From the NCBI RefSeq assembly GCF_022179125.1, contig NZ_BPQG01000021.1, forward strand, positions 1-47,603: a DNA stretch of 47,603 nt, written 5' to 3'. A program made the translations under genes and the position numbers. Each line of letters begins with the position of its first letter. Positions within the stretch are counted from its first letter, which is position 1. Under the pieces are notes generated by a model. That model was given only the letters and a program-made list of their open reading frames with translations. It had not been told where the DNA came from and searched no databases. Shown here piece after piece: positions 1 through 8,883 of the stretch. The DNA comes from Methylobacterium cerastii (GTDB taxonomy: Bacteria > Pseudomonadota > Alphaproteobacteria > Rhizobiales > Beijerinckiaceae).

Positions 1-4
1 CACG

Positions 5-46
5 CCCCTCATCCTGTCCTTCTCCCCCTGGGAGAAGGGACCCGCG
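5..46. repeat. Partial copy of a palindromic intergenic repeat
   Basis: This stretch sits just past the glyS stop codon. It is closely similar, with a few substitutions, to the right half of the element at 35570-35611: CCCTCA-CCTGTCC, a CTCCC...GGGAGA palindrome, then ACCCGCG. The left part is cut by the window edge. The hairpin at its centre (CCTTCTCCC/GGGAGAAGG) could end glyS transcription, but no T-run follows. Confidence 0.6.
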
Positions 47-48
47 CA

Positions 49-2256
49 CTATCCCACGATCGCCGAGAAATCCGCGACTTCGCGGGTGGCGGCGCGCAGC
101 GCGTTGAGGAGGGTGAGGCGGTTCTCGCGCAGGCGCGGGTCGTCGGCGTTGACGGTGACGTGCTCGAAGAAGGCGTCCACCGGGGCACGCAGCTGCGAGA
201 GCGCCCGCATCGCGCCGGCAAAATCCTCCTTCGCGACCGCGGCCGAGGCCTCGGTCCGGGCGGTCGCCAGCGCCTCGGCGAGCGCCCGCTCCTCGGGCTG
301 GCCGGAGGCGGCGAGCGCGGCGTCGGGCTCGGCGTCGTAGGCGCGGCCGTCCTTCTTCTCCTCGATCCGGAGGATGTTCGAGGCGCGCTTCACCCCCGCG
401 AGCAGGTTCTTGCCGTCCTCGGTGTCGAGGAAGGCGCCGAGCGCCTCGACGCGGCGGACGACCATCAGCAGGTCGTCCTGGCCGGGAAGCGCGAAGACCG
501 CGTCGATCAAGTCGTGGCGGGCGCCTTTTTCGCGGAGGTAGACTTTGAGGCGATCGGCGAAAAAGGTGAGAAGACTTCCTTTGCCATCGACCAAATCCGC
601 AAAACTCGACCCGGGGATACCCGCATTTTTTACAATATCCGAAGTCGTGCGCTGGCTTGGGATACCCTCGTTATGGCTTCGCTTGAAGTAGCTTGATTCG
701 TCTGGAGTCAATGACCTTGCAAGATATGCGAACGCAAAAGCCTGCGTCAGACTCAATCTTAGCGAACAATCGACCGCGAGTCGCACGACCCCCAAAGCGG
801 CCCGCCGCAACGCATACGGGTCCTTGCTCCCAGTCGGTTTCTCGTCGATCGCCCAGAACCCGACCAGCGTATCGAGCTTGTCGGCGAGCGCCACCGCCAC
901 CGAGACCGGGTCGGTCGGCACCCGGTCGGACGGCCCGACCGGCTTGTAATGCTCCTCGATCGCAGCGCAGACGCTCGGGTGCTCGCCCTGGAGAGCGGCA
1001 TAGCGAGCCCCCATCAAACCCTGCAGCTCGGGGAACTCGCCGACCATCTCGGTGACGAGGTCGGCCTTGGCGAGGCGCGCGGCGCGCTCCGCCAGCTCGG
1101 GATCGGCGCCGACCAGCGGCGCCAGTTCCTTCGCGAGCGCCGCGATGCGCTGCACCCGCTCGCCCTGCGTCCCGAGCTTCTCGTGGAACACGATGGTGTC
1201 GAGCCTCTGTAGCCGGTCTTCGAGGCGGATCGCCTTGTCCGTCTCCCAGAAGAACTTCGCGTCCGAGAGCCGGGCGCGGACGACGCGCTCGTTGCCGGCG
1301 GTGATCGCGGCCCCGCCGTCCGAGGCGACGAGGTTCGAGACCAGGATGAAGGCCGGCGCCAGCGCGCCGCCGGCTTCACGAACCACGAAGCATTTCTGGT
1401 TGGCGCGGATGGTCGCGCGCACCGCCTCGCCCGGGATGTCGAGGAAGCTTTGGTCGAAGGTGCCCATCAGCACCACCGGCCATTCCACGAGGCCGGCGAC
1501 CTCCTCCAGCAGGCCCTCGTCCTCCACAAGTTCGAGGCCGCGGGCGAAGGCGAGGTCGCGGGCGTCGTGCAGGATGATGTCCTTGCGGCGGTCCGCGTCG
1601 AGCACGACCTTGGCGCGCTCCAGGTTCTGGACGTAGTCGTCGAAGCGCCGCACCTCGATCGCTTCCGGCGCCAGGAAGCGGTGGCCGTAGGTCGTCGCCC
1701 CGGCCACGATCCCGCCGACCTCGAACGGCACCACGTCCGGCGTCTCGGTCTCCGGGCCGAAGGTCGCGACGATCGATTGCAGCGGACGCACCCAGCGCAA
1801 GGCCCCCGCCTGCGCCGAGGCCGCGCCCCAGCGCATGGATTTCGGCCAGGGGAAGCTCTTGATGATCGCGGGCAGGATCTCGGCCAGCACGTCCAGCGTC
1901 GCGCGGCCGGGCCTCTCGATCACCGCGAGGTAGAACTCACCCTTCTTCGGGTCGACGACGGTCTGCGCCTGGTCGAGGCTCGTCAGGCCGGCGCCGCGCA
2001 GGAAGCCTTGCACCGCCGCATCCGGCGCGCCGACCTTCGGCCCGCGCCGCTCCTCGCGCACGGCCTCGCCGCGGGCGGGCAGGCCGGCGACGTGGAGCGC
2101 CAGGCGGCGCGGCGTCGCGAAGGCCTTGGCGCCGTCGTAGAGGAAGCCGCGCTCGACCAGGGCGTCGGTGACGAGCTTCTTCAGGTCCTCGGCCGCACGC
2201 CGCTGCATGCGGGCCGGGATTTCTTCGGAGCGGAGTTCGAGCAGCAAATCGGGCAT
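49..2256 (-). CDS. glyS: Glycyl-tRNA synthetase beta subunit
   Basis: GlyS is the tRNA-recognition subunit of the bacterial alpha2beta2 glycyl-tRNA synthetase and charges tRNA-Gly with GlyQ. The 735-residue product opens with the family N-terminus [17 protein letters not shown]. It contains the conserved [21 protein letters not shown] and [10 protein letters not shown] blocks near residues 560-600. It is the last gene of glyQ-DUF3828-glyS on this strand. Oddity: residues about 496-566 are encoded by a segment of about 50% GC (about 560-770), against about 70% around it. That segment uses AT-rich codons (ATT, GTA, AAA, AAT) and includes about 40 residues that look extra compared with the usual GlyS of about 690-705 residues. 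The reading frame stays open and flanking motifs are intact, so the gene is probably functional. Confidence 0.96.
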   Translation of the reverse strand: MPDLLLELRSEEIPARMQRRAAEDLKKLVTDALVERGFLYDGAKAFATPRRLALHVAGLPARGEAVREERRGPKVGAPDAAVQGFLRGAGLTSLDQAQTVVDPKKGEFYLAVIERPGRATLDVLAEILPAIIKSFPWPKSMRWGAASAQAGALRWVRPLQSIVATFGPETETPDVVPFEVGGIVAGATTYGHRFLAPEAIEVRRFDDYVQNLERAKVVLDADRRKDIILHDARDLAFARGLELVEDEGLLEEVAGLVEWPVVLMGTFDQSFLDIPGEAVRATIRANQKCFVVREAGGALAPAFILVSNLVASDGGAAITAGNERVVRARLSDAKFFWETDKAIRLEDRLQRLDTIVFHEKLGTQGERVQRIAALAKELAPLVGADPELAERAARLAKADLVTEMVGEFPELQGLMGARYAALQGEHPSVCAAIEEHYKPVGPSDRVPTDPVSVAVALADKLDTLVGFWAIDEKPTGSKDPYALRRAALGVVRLAVDCSLRLSLTQAFAFAYLARSLTPDESSYFKRSHNEGIPSQRTTSDIVKNAGIPGSSFADLVDGKGSLLTFFADRLKVYLREKGARHDLIDAVFALPGQDDLLMVVRRVEALGAFLDTEDGKNLLAGVKRASNILRIEEKKDGRAYDAEPDAALAASGQPEERALAEALATARTEASAAVAKEDFAGAMRALSQLRAPVDAFFEHVTVNADDPRLRENRLTLLNALRAATREVADFSAIVG

Positions 2257-2349
2257 GCGCGCGGGAATAGACGCCCGCTCGGCGTCCGTCGAGACGAAGC
2301 GACGCGGAAGGCGCGGGATGCCACCGCCGATATCCGCTTCGCGATGCGC

Positions 2350-2811
2350 CTATGGCAGCTTCGACGACAGGATTGTCACCAGATCCCAGGTCTGGCCTGT
2401 CATCGACCGCACGTCGGCGATCAGCCAGCGCCCGTCCTCGCGCACGAGATCGTAGCGCAGATCCTGCGGCGTGAAGTTGCGGAAGGTCGCCTGCACCTGC
2501 GCGCGTTCATGATCGTCAGAGAGCGCGACATCGTCAGAGAGCGCGACCAGCTGCAGAGTCTTTTGCCAATTCGCCTCGGTGTCCTGCCCGTTGACAGTGA
2601 ACGCGAAATCGAGGCGGCCGACCTCGTTCCCGGCCTCGCGGCGATCCCGCTCGTAGAGCGCGCGCAGACGCGTGGCGTAGAAGCCGACGGCCCCGATGTC
2701 GTCCTTGGCGTAGAAGGCGCGCACGGTCTCGACGGGGTCGGTGGCGGATTGCGCCGCAGCTGGATTGGCGAGGCAGACCAGGGCCAAGGCGGCGAGCGCG
2801 ACGCGGTTCAT
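2350..2811 (-). CDS. DUF3828-like exported protein
   Basis: This is a 153-residue protein with a clear Sec signal peptide ([21 protein letters not shown], cleavage likely after AAA near residue 20). It is followed by a [12 protein letters not shown]-type start and a C-terminal block ending in [17 protein letters not shown], typical of DUF3828/lumazine-fold periplasmic proteins of unknown role. The chosen ATG overlaps the glyQ stop by four bases (ATGA), which indicates translational coupling. glyS follows 93 bases downstream. Residues 89-100 are a perfect doubling of VALSDD caused by an 18-bp tandem repeat. Its position between the two synthetase subunits is likely operon hitch-hiking rather than a shared function, but that is inference. 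Confidence 0.8.
   Translation of the reverse strand: MNRVALAALALVCLANPAAAQSATDPVETVRAFYAKDDIGAVGFYATRLRALYERDRREAGNEVGRLDFAFTVNGQDTEANWQKTLQLVALSDDVALSDDHERAQVQATFRNFTPQDLRYDLVREDGRWLIADVRSMTGQTWDLVTILSSKLP
2512..2547 (-). repeat. Perfect 18-bp tandem duplication within a CDS
   Basis: Two identical adjacent 18-bp units (ATCGTCAGAGAGCGCGAC on the plus strand) at 2512-2529 and 2530-2547 encode VALSDD twice in the DUF3828-like protein. Absence of any base difference suggests a recent slippage event. Confidence 0.9.
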
Positions 2812-3746
2812 GCCGCGGCCGGGGCGCCGCCGGCCTCCGTCAGCAGCCAGGCTGCGCCGCAGGCCTTGGCCAGCTCGCGCACCCGCAGGATGTAGCTCTG
2901 GCGCTCGGTCACCGAGATCACGCCGCGTGCGTCGAGCAGGTTGAAGACGTGGCTCGCCTTGATGCACTGGTCGTAGGCCGGCTGCACCATGCGATGGCGG
3001 GCGCCCTCGCGCTCCGGCGCGCCGCCGTCGAGGTAGCTGCGGCAGGCCTTTTCGGCGTCGGCGAATTGGCGGAACAGCATCGTCGTGTCGGCCGCCTCGA
3101 AGTTGTGCCGCGAGTATTCCTGCTCGGCCTGCAGGAACACGTCGCCGTAGGTCACCTTGTCGGCGCCCGCGCCGCCGTTGAAGTTCAAATCGTAGACGTT
3201 CTCGACGCCCTGGACGTACATCGCCAGCCGCTCCAGCCCGTAGGTCAGCTCACCCGCCACCGGCGCGCATTCGAGGCCCGCGACCTGCTGGAAGTAGGTG
3301 AACTGGCTCACCTCCATGCCGTCGCACCAGCATTCCCAGCCAAGGCCCCAGGCGCCGAGCGTCGGGCTCTCCCAGTCGTCCTCGACGAAGCGGATGTCGT
3401 GCAGGGCGAGGTCGACGCCGATCGCGGCGAGCGATTCCAGGTAGAGCTCCTGCAGGTTGTCCGGGTTCGGCTTCAGGATCACCTGGAACTGGTAGTAGTG
3501 CTGCAGCCGGTTCGGGTTCTCGCCGTAGCGCCCGTCCTTCGGCCGGCGCGAGGGCTGCACGTAGGCGGCTTTCCAGGGCTTGGGCCCGAGCGCCCGCAGG
3601 GTCGTGGCCGGATGGAACGTGCCGGCGCCGACCTCCATGTCGTATGGCTGCAAGATCACGCAGCCCTTGGCCGCCCAGAAGCGCTGCAGCGTCAGGATCA
3701 GGCCCTGGAACGAGGTCTTTGGGCTGAGATCGGCATCGCTCGGCAT
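2808..3746 (-). CDS. glyQ: Glycyl-tRNA synthetase alpha subunit
   Basis: GlyQ is the catalytic class II subunit of alpha2beta2 glycyl-tRNA synthetase; it activates glycine with ATP. The 312-residue length is normal. Recognisable blocks are [18 protein letters not shown] at the N-terminus, the class II stretch [37 protein letters not shown], and the [16 protein letters not shown] motif 3-type block. The start at 3746 gives [13 protein letters not shown] and is preferred over an upstream in-frame extension that runs into low-complexity Arg/Pro sequence. The stop overlaps the ATG of the DUF3828 gene, and glyS lies downstream, so the two subunits are co-transcribed. Confidence 0.97.
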   Translation of the reverse strand: MPSDADLSPKTSFQGLILTLQRFWAAKGCVILQPYDMEVGAGTFHPATTLRALGPKPWKAAYVQPSRRPKDGRYGENPNRLQHYYQFQVILKPNPDNLQELYLESLAAIGVDLALHDIRFVEDDWESPTLGAWGLGWECWCDGMEVSQFTYFQQVAGLECAPVAGELTYGLERLAMYVQGVENVYDLNFNGGAGADKVTYGDVFLQAEQEYSRHNFEAADTTMLFRQFADAEKACRSYLDGGAPEREGARHRMVQPAYDQCIKASHVFNLLDARGVISVTERQSYILRVRELAKACGAAWLLTEAGGAPAAA

Positions 3747-3959
3747 GGGGCTTCTTCGTCGTCGCGCGGGGGGAGGGCGCCCGGGGTTTAAGCGTGCGCC
3801 GCCCCATTGAGCAACCGCTAGGCCGCTGCGCGTGCGGGCCCGCACCGAATGTGGCGCAAATTCGACGGACAAGCGGAACCGTATCGGCACGGCCAAGTTT
3901 ATTGCCCGACATCAGGACATCCGGCGCCCGCAGGGGCCGAACGCCACGGAACATCAGTC

Positions 3960-4223
3960 ATGCGCAGCCTCGCCAAGAAGAACGTCACCGTCTTCGCGGT
4001 CCTCGTCGCCGCCTCGCTGGTCGCCACCCCGCTGGTGATGAGCGCCAGCAGCGCTTTCGCGACCGTGGAAGACACCGCCACGGTGACCGTGCCGGTCGCG
4101 GTGATGCCGGTCGAGGTCGCCCCGGTCGCGGCGCCCGCGATCAAGGCCGAGGGCTGCACCCGCAAGGTGCGGGTGGTCTATAGCGGCTACGGCACGCCGG
4201 ACGCCGCCTGCCTGGTCCGCTGA
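3960..4223 (+). CDS. Small exported protein, function unknown
   Basis: This is an 87-residue protein starting MRSLAKKNVTVFAVLVAASL. The positively charged start and hydrophobic segment ending near SSAFA form a signal peptide. The mature part is short, Val/Ala/Pro-rich (TVTVPVAVMPVEVAPVAAP) and ends with a two-Cys tail, GCTRKVRVVYSGYGTPDAACLVR in part, which could form one disulfide. The gene is divergent from glyQ and convergent with the S49 peptidase gene. I do not recognise the family. The tail resembles small periplasmic proteins common in Methylobacterium, but this is an impression only. A weak ACGGA precedes the ATG. Confidence 0.65.
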   Translation: MRSLAKKNVTVFAVLVAASLVATPLVMSASSAFATVEDTATVTVPVAVMPVEVAPVAAPAIKAEGCTRKVRVVYSGYGTPDAACLVR

Positions 4224-4258
4224 CCGCAGATTGCTGATAGCCGAGCTAGCAGCCTCGC

Positions 4259-5113
4259 TCAGAGCCCGTAGCGAGCCCAGGCCGCCCGCTCCTCCACCGC
4301 GGCAATCGCCTCGTCCGCAAGGCCGATCCCGCCCGGTGCCGCGCGACGCAAGAGGCGGCTGACGAACGACCCCTTCGCCTCCGCGACGAGCCGCATCTCG
4401 ACGGTGTCGCCGAAGCGGGTCCTCAAGGTCGAACGGATGTCGCCGAGCGCGTCGACGAGACCGAGCTCCAACGCCTGCCGCCCGGTCCAGATCGCGCCGG
4501 TGAACAGGTTGTCGCCGGCCTTCAAGGTCGGGCGGCGGGCCGTGACGAGGGCGGTGAACAGGTCCTGCACGTCCGCTTGGATGCGCAAAAGGCGCTCGAC
4601 GTCGGCCGGGTCTTCCGGCCGGAACGGATCGAGCATCGCCTTGGCGTCGCCTTGGGTGTGGACGCGGCGCTCGACGCCGACGCGCGCGAGCAGCTTATCG
4701 AACCCGAAACCCGCCGAGACCACGCCGATCGAGCCGACCACCGAGGTCGGGTCGGCGACGATTGTGTCGGCCGCGCACGCGATCATGTAGCCGCCGGAGG
4801 CCGCCACGTCCTCGACGAAGGCGTAGACCGGCAGCTTCTTTTCCGTCGCCAGGTCGCGGATACGCCGGTGGATCAAGTGCGACTGGGCCGGCGCGCCGCC
4901 CGGCGAGTTGATCACGATCGCCACCGCCACCGCGCCCGGGGTTTCGAAGGCGCGCTCGAGGCTACCCGCCACGGTGCCGATCGACAGGCCGGGACGGAGC
5001 GGTGAGACCGCGCCGATGGCGCCATTCAACCGCACGACGGCGACGCGCGGGCGCGCCTTGCGGAAGCGCGCCGGCAGCAGGGCACGCACGAAGTCCGGAA
5101 CGGCGAGGGGCAT
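4259..5113 (-). CDS. S49-family peptidase (SppA/SohB-like)
   Basis: Peptidases of this family cut within membranes or the periplasm, classically removing cleaved signal peptides. The 284-residue protein has the short single-domain form. It contains VAIVINSPGGAPAQS near residue 70, the nucleophile block VEDVAASGGYMIACAAD (Ser of ASGG) and VGSIGVVSAGFGFDKLL. The likely general-base Lys lies in GDAKAMLDPF. The C-terminus has WTGRQALELGLVDALGD, typical of the family. No strong N-terminal membrane segment is visible (MPLAVPDFVRALLPARFRK), so it may be cytoplasmic or peripherally attached. It reads convergently with the small exported protein and is single in its transcript. Confidence 0.9.
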   Translation of the reverse strand: MPLAVPDFVRALLPARFRKARPRVAVVRLNGAIGAVSPLRPGLSIGTVAGSLERAFETPGAVAVAIVINSPGGAPAQSHLIHRRIRDLATEKKLPVYAFVEDVAASGGYMIACAADTIVADPTSVVGSIGVVSAGFGFDKLLARVGVERRVHTQGDAKAMLDPFRPEDPADVERLLRIQADVQDLFTALVTARRPTLKAGDNLFTGAIWTGRQALELGLVDALGDIRSTLRTRFGDTVEMRLVAEAKGSFVSRLLRRAAPGGIGLADEAIAAVEERAAWARYGL

Positions 5114-5330
5114 GGGGGCTCTGCTCGGGAAGAGTTGCGCCTTCCGAATTGGTCATCGGCACCGCTTGCGCAAGGCTTTCGCCAAGGGGCCGTCGTCGCA
5201 CGACGAAGTGTTTCGCGTGTCGTCGATCGAACCGAAACAGGCCCATCGCCGTTTCAGGCCCGGCGGAGTGGTTTCCGTCCGGGCGGGGGCGCGATCCTCG
5301 ACCGTGTCACAGGGAGGAGAGGACGTCTCG

Positions 5331-5606
5331 ATGCGATCCTGGAAATTTCTGATGGTCGTGCTCGCGCTGCTCGGCGGCGCGACCGGGTTGAGCCTCTCGG
5401 CGAAGGCCGCCCCGATGAGCGTGCCGATCGCCGCCGCCCAGTCCGACGCCGAACCGCTCGTGCAGACCGCCCGCTGGCACGGCCGCCGGCACTGGCACCG
5501 CCATCACTGGCACCGGCATCACCGCTGGCACCGCCACCACCATTGGCGCCGCCATCACCATCACCGCCACCATTTCGGGCATCACCGCCGCCTGCGGTTC
5601 TACTGA
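5331..5606 (+). CDS. Histidine-rich exported protein
   Basis: This 91-residue protein has a signal peptide (MRSWKFLMVVLALLGGATGLSLSAKA) followed by a short spacer. Residues about 49-85 consist almost only of His, Arg and Trp in loose WHRHH/HRHHHW repeats, ending RRLRFY. A GGAGGAGAGG ribosome site sits 6-7 bases before the ATG. Poly-His segments in exported proteins commonly bind Ni, Zn, Cu or Co, and the Arg/His mix would also be strongly cationic at low pH; either role is inference. The gene stands alone between the S49 peptidase (divergent) and the TrmN6-like gene (convergent). Similar short His-rich secreted proteins occur in rhizobial and Methylobacterium genomes without a known function. 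Confidence 0.75.
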   Translation: MRSWKFLMVVLALLGGATGLSLSAKAAPMSVPIAAAQSDAEPLVQTARWHGRRHWHRHHWHRHHRWHRHHHWRRHHHHRHHFGHHRRLRFY

Positions 5607-5678
5607 GATGCGCTCGGGCGGTGTCCGGCACGCCGCCTGATCCATACCCTAGACGAACTTGGCCAGAGCGAAACGGCT

Positions 5679-6440
5679 TCATGGCGGCCACGGCCGGCCG
5701 CGATGCAGGGCGTCCGCCTCGGCGGTGAAGGCGCCGTCCACCCCTTGGAGGACGAGGGGCGGACGCAGTTCCAGGGCGGCGCGGCTCCCCTTGGTCGCGC
5801 TGACGAGGATGCGGATCGCCGGACGATCCGCCCGGGCGTGGACCGGGCGGATCGCGACGCCGCCGAACCGATTGCGCAGGGCGTCGAGGCAGAGCGGTAG
5901 CGCGTCGGCCCTGTGGATCAGCCCGAGCCGGCCGCCGGCCCGCAGAAGGTCGGTGCAAGTGCGGATCCAGGCCTCCAATCCGCCGGGGGGAAATGCGTGC
6001 GCGGCCGCCTTGCCTGCATCCGGCGACGGGCGGTGGCGACCGGCCTCGAAGAACGGCGGGTTGGTCAGCACGATGTCGGCGCTGCCGGAGACGAGGCCGG
6101 CGGCTCGGCGTTCTGCCCCTGGACCGAGCACGTCGGCCTCGACGACCGAGACGCGATCGGCCATCGCGTTGGCCTCGGCGTTCCGGCGCGCCAATGCGGC
6201 GAGGTCGGGCGCGCGCTCGACCAGCACGACGCGGCTGCCCGGCGCGCCAATTCCGGCCGCGAGCCCGACCGCACCCGTTCCCGCTCCGACGTCGCAGATC
6301 ACGTCGCCGGCCTTCGGCTCGATGAGGCGCGCGAGCAGCACCGCATCGGTTCCGGCCCGGTGGCTCCCGCGCGGCGGCTGCAGCAGGCGCAAGGCCCCGC
6401 CGAGGAAGTCGTCCGGCGCGGCATCCGAGGTCTGGCGCAT
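5679..6440 (-). CDS. TrmN6-like class I SAM methyltransferase
   Basis: Likely tRNA1(Val) (adenine37-N6)-methyltransferase family. The 253-residue protein has the opening TSDAAPDDFLGGALRLLQP seen in alphaproteobacterial members, SAM motif I CDVGAGTGAVGLAAG near residues 49-63, an acidic VVLVERAPDL (motif II), and the N6-adenine signature NPPF at 127-130. The C-terminus (IRPVHARADRPAIRILVSATKGSRA) is typical of the YfiC/TrmN6 group. Its ATG lies two bases after the stop of the DUF2007 gene, so the two form a transcription unit. Other N6-adenine or small-molecule methyltransferases share NPPF, so the exact substrate is inferred. Confidence 0.85.
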   Translation of the reverse strand: MRQTSDAAPDDFLGGALRLLQPPRGSHRAGTDAVLLARLIEPKAGDVICDVGAGTGAVGLAAGIGAPGSRVVLVERAPDLAALARRNAEANAMADRVSVVEADVLGPGAERRAAGLVSGSADIVLTNPPFFEAGRHRPSPDAGKAAAHAFPPGGLEAWIRTCTDLLRAGGRLGLIHRADALPLCLDALRNRFGGVAIRPVHARADRPAIRILVSATKGSRAALELRPPLVLQGVDGAFTAEADALHRGRPWPP

Positions 6441-6442
6441 GG

Positions 6443-6673
6443 TCAGGCGGTCGCGTCCCGCAGCTTGTGGCCGAGCCCGGCGTCGCGCAGGAGCCGGCGG
6501 GCCTGGGCCGCATGGTCGCCGGGCACCAGCAGGCGGCGGGGGAAGGCGCCGATCGAACCCTCCATCAGGCTCATGTGGTTGTCGGCCACGAGGACCGGGA
6601 TATCAGCGCCCTCGAGCAGCGATTGCGCGAAGCCGATCAGGACGATGTCGTTGGTGCGGATCAGTTCGGTCAT
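6443..6673 (-). CDS. DUF2007 putative signal-transducing protein
   Basis: This is a 76-residue cytoplasmic protein starting MTELIRTNDIVLIGFAQSLL. It has the family core of a short alpha/beta unit that mentions the DNHMSLMEGSIGAF block and ends LVPGDHAAQARRLLRDAGL, which corresponds to the PII-like DUF2007 fold. Function is unknown. The ATG at 6673 is preferred over an upstream in-frame start that adds a basic low-complexity stretch. It is two bases upstream of the TrmN6-like gene, an arrangement that I recall being common in alphaproteobacteria. It is divergent from the polyprenyl synthase gene. Confidence 0.85.
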   Translation of the reverse strand: MTELIRTNDIVLIGFAQSLLEGADIPVLVADNHMSLMEGSIGAFPRRLLVPGDHAAQARRLLRDAGLGHKLRDATA

Positions 6674-6836
6674 CGCGGCCCCGTTCGCGGGTGGAGGGCG
6701 CTTTCGTCGCGTGCGCCGATCCATGCGGCGGCACCATATCCGGTTTCACGCGCGCATGTTGCGGTGCCCTGAAGCCCGTGCGAAGGGGTGGCGCATCGCG
6801 CGCTGCAATCGAAGATCGGTCTGGAGGCATCGGACC

Positions 6837-7859
6837 TTGGGTGTCGTCGTTTCCATCGAAGAGGGCCGCCCCGACGCGGAGGCGAGCCTGGCCGACCTCG
6901 TGGCCCTGGTCTCGGGTGGCATGGAGCGGGTGAACGCCCAGATCCTGTCGCGCACCGGATCGGACGTGGCGATGATCCCCGAGGTCGCCAACCACCTGAT
7001 CGATTCCGGCGGCAAGCGCCTGCGCCCGATCCTCACGCTCGCGAGCGCGGACCTCTGCGGCTATGCGGGGATCGACGGCGACGTGAAGCTCGCCGCCAGC
7101 GTCGAATTCATGCACACCGCGACCCTGCTGCACGACGACGTGGTCGACGGCAGCGACATGCGCCGCGGCCGGGTCGCCGCACGGATCAAGTGGGGCAACG
7201 AGGCGAGCGTGCTCGTCGGCGACTTCCTGCTGGGCCAGGCCTTCCGGATGATGGTCGAGGTCGGGTCGCTGCGCGCCCTCGACATCCTCTCGGCCGCCGC
7301 CACCGTGATCGCCGAGGGCGAGGTGATGCAGCTCACCGCCGCCAAGAACACCGGCACCTCGGAGGACGAGTACCTCGCGGTGATCCGCGCCAAGACCGCC
7401 GAGCTGTTCGCAGCCGCCTGCGAAGTCGGCCCGGTGCTGGCCGGGCGCCCGGTCGCGGAGCAGGAGGCGTGCCGCGCCTACGGCATGAACCTCGGCATCG
7501 CCTTCCAGCTGATCGACGACGTGCTCGATTACGGCGGCACCAGCGCGGCCCTCGGCAAGAACGTCGGCGACGACTTCCGCGAGGGTAAGATCACGCTGCC
7601 GATCGTGCTCGCGGTCCGCCGCGGCACCGAGGAGGAGCGCGCGTTCTGGCGGCGGACGCTGGAGCAGGGCGCGCTGGAGGAGGGCGACCTCGAGACCGCC
7701 CACACGATCCTGCGGCGCCACCACGCCCTCGAGGAAACGGTGGCGCGCGCCCGCGAGTACGGCACGCTGGCGCGGGACGCGCTCGATCCGTTCCCGGAAA
7801 GCCCGATGAAGTCGGCGCTGCTGCAGGTCGTGGATTTCTGCGTCTCGCGCGTCCATTGA
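6837..7859 (+). CDS. ispB: Polyprenyl (octaprenyl-type) diphosphate synthase
   Basis: This enzyme elongates farnesyl diphosphate with isopentenyl diphosphate to make the side chain of ubiquinone. The 340-residue protein carries the first aspartate-rich motif LLHDDVVDGSD (DDVVD at about 100-104) and the second, QLIDDVLDYGG (about 227-231). It also has GGKRLRP near residue 58 and the GKNVGDDFREGKITLP block. The start is a TTG at 6837 (product MGVVVSIEEG...), chosen because GGAGG lies ten bases upstream and because the next in-frame ATG would remove part of the helix preceding the GGKRLRP region. The long open frame upstream of 6837 is antisense to other genes and not coding. Chain length (C40 or C50) cannot be read from sequence. 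Confidence 0.93.
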   Translation: MGVVVSIEEGRPDAEASLADLVALVSGGMERVNAQILSRTGSDVAMIPEVANHLIDSGGKRLRPILTLASADLCGYAGIDGDVKLAASVEFMHTATLLHDDVVDGSDMRRGRVAARIKWGNEASVLVGDFLLGQAFRMMVEVGSLRALDILSAAATVIAEGEVMQLTAAKNTGTSEDEYLAVIRAKTAELFAAACEVGPVLAGRPVAEQEACRAYGMNLGIAFQLIDDVLDYGGTSAALGKNVGDDFREGKITLPIVLAVRRGTEEERAFWRRTLEQGALEEGDLETAHTILRRHHALEETVARAREYGTLARDALDPFPESPMKSALLQVVDFCVSRVH

Positions 7860-7895
7860 TCCTCGTCGTAGCGAGCCGGCGCCTGCTCCGGCCTG

Positions 7896-8768
7896 TCAGC
7901 GCAGGTAGGTCGCGACGGTCCACCAACCGGGCTGGGCCGAACCGATGGCCCGGGCCGCGCGCGAGGCCGCATGCCGGTCGGCGAACACGGCGAACACCGT
8001 CGCGCCCGAACCCGACATCCGCGTAAGCCGGCACCCGGGCTGGGTGCGCAACGCCGTCAGCGCCGTGCCGATCACCGGCGCCACGGTGAGTGCCGGCGCT
8101 TCGAGGTCGTTGCGCGCCGGCCCGATCGCCGCGAGCAGCGTGTCGGCGTCGCCGCCGCCGATCTCGGGATGCGCTGCGCCGTCGAGCCTGTCTCCGACCT
8201 GGAGTCCGAGCGCCTTGAACACGGGGGCCGTCGGCACCGGCACGCCGGGATTGATCAGCACCGCCGGCAGCGGTGCGATCCCGAGCGTCGGGCCGATCTC
8301 CTCGCCCGCGCCCCGCATCATCCGCGCCCGCGGATCGAGGCAGACCGGTACGTCGGCCCCCGTCGCCCGCGCGGCGGCGATCACCGCGGGGTGGTCGAGG
8401 GCGAGCCCGTTCAGCTCCGCGAGGAGACGCAGGGCGGCCGCCGCATCCGACGATCCGCCGCCGATGCCCGCCGCCACCGGCAGGCGCTTGACGAGGTCGA
8501 ACGCCCCGACCTTCAAATCTGGCACGCCGTCCGCGAGGTGCCGGGCCGCCCGGATCACGAGGTTGTCCCCGGTCGGCCCGGCCGGCCCGGCGGTCGGGCC
8601 GCTCACCGCGAGCGACAGCGCGGGACCGGGATCGAGGGTCAACGTGTCCCCTGTGCCGGCAAACGCCACGAGGCTTTCGAGCACGTGATACCCGTCGCCG
8701 GGGCGACGCCCGAGGACGTGCAAGGTGAGGTTGATCTTCGCAGGAGCGCGGGTGGTGAGACGTGCCAT
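7896..8768 (-). CDS. ispE: 4-diphosphocytidyl-2-C-methyl-D-erythritol kinase
   Basis: IspE phosphorylates CDP-methylerythritol in the non-mevalonate isoprenoid pathway. The 290-residue protein has the family start [21 protein letters not shown] (catalytic Lys 11), the GHMP ATP loop [17 protein letters not shown] at about 97-113 and TGADVPVCL, which holds the catalytic Asp. The C-terminus has [16 protein letters not shown] at 8768 is chosen; the upstream in-frame extension overlaps the terminator of the TPR gene. It is convergent with the polyprenyl synthase gene, 36 bases away, so two steps of isoprenoid supply are neighbours although not in one operon. Confidence 0.96.
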   Translation of the reverse strand: MARLTTRAPAKINLTLHVLGRRPGDGYHVLESLVAFAGTGDTLTLDPGPALSLAVSGPTAGPAGPTGDNLVIRAARHLADGVPDLKVGAFDLVKRLPVAAGIGGGSSDAAAALRLLAELNGLALDHPAVIAAARATGADVPVCLDPRARMMRGAGEEIGPTLGIAPLPAVLINPGVPVPTAPVFKALGLQVGDRLDGAAHPEIGGGDADTLLAAIGPARNDLEAPALTVAPVIGTALTALRTQPGCRLTRMSGSGATVFAVFADRHAASRAARAIGSAQPGWWTVATYLR

Positions 8769-8812
8769 CGCGTATTCTGGACCGATGTGGACGACGCCTC
8801 CAGCGAGGATGC

Positions 8813-8853
8813 GCCGCAAAGAAATGCCGGCTGCCCTGGATGGCAGCCGGCAT
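8813..8853 (-). terminator. Rho-independent terminator of the TPR gene
   Basis: A perfect 12-bp inverted repeat (ATGCCGGCTGCC at 8824-8835, GGCAGCCGGCAT at 8842-8853, six-base loop) lies 30 bases past the TPR stop. Read on the minus strand it is followed by TTTCTTTG, so it ends the TPR transcript before ispE. Confidence 0.8.
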
Positions 8854-8883
8854 GAACGATGGATTGAATCGGTGAAAGGCCGT

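Noticed and set aside
5480-5590. Repeated CACTGGCACCGC-type units that look like a repeat array
   Set aside because: They encode the His-rich protein in frame; units are irregular and without spacers, so this is not a CRISPR array.
5913-6836. Long N-terminal extension of the polyprenyl diphosphate synthase frame
   Set aside because: It overlaps two genes on the other strand. A TTG with GGAGG upstream at 6837 gives a normal-length enzyme.
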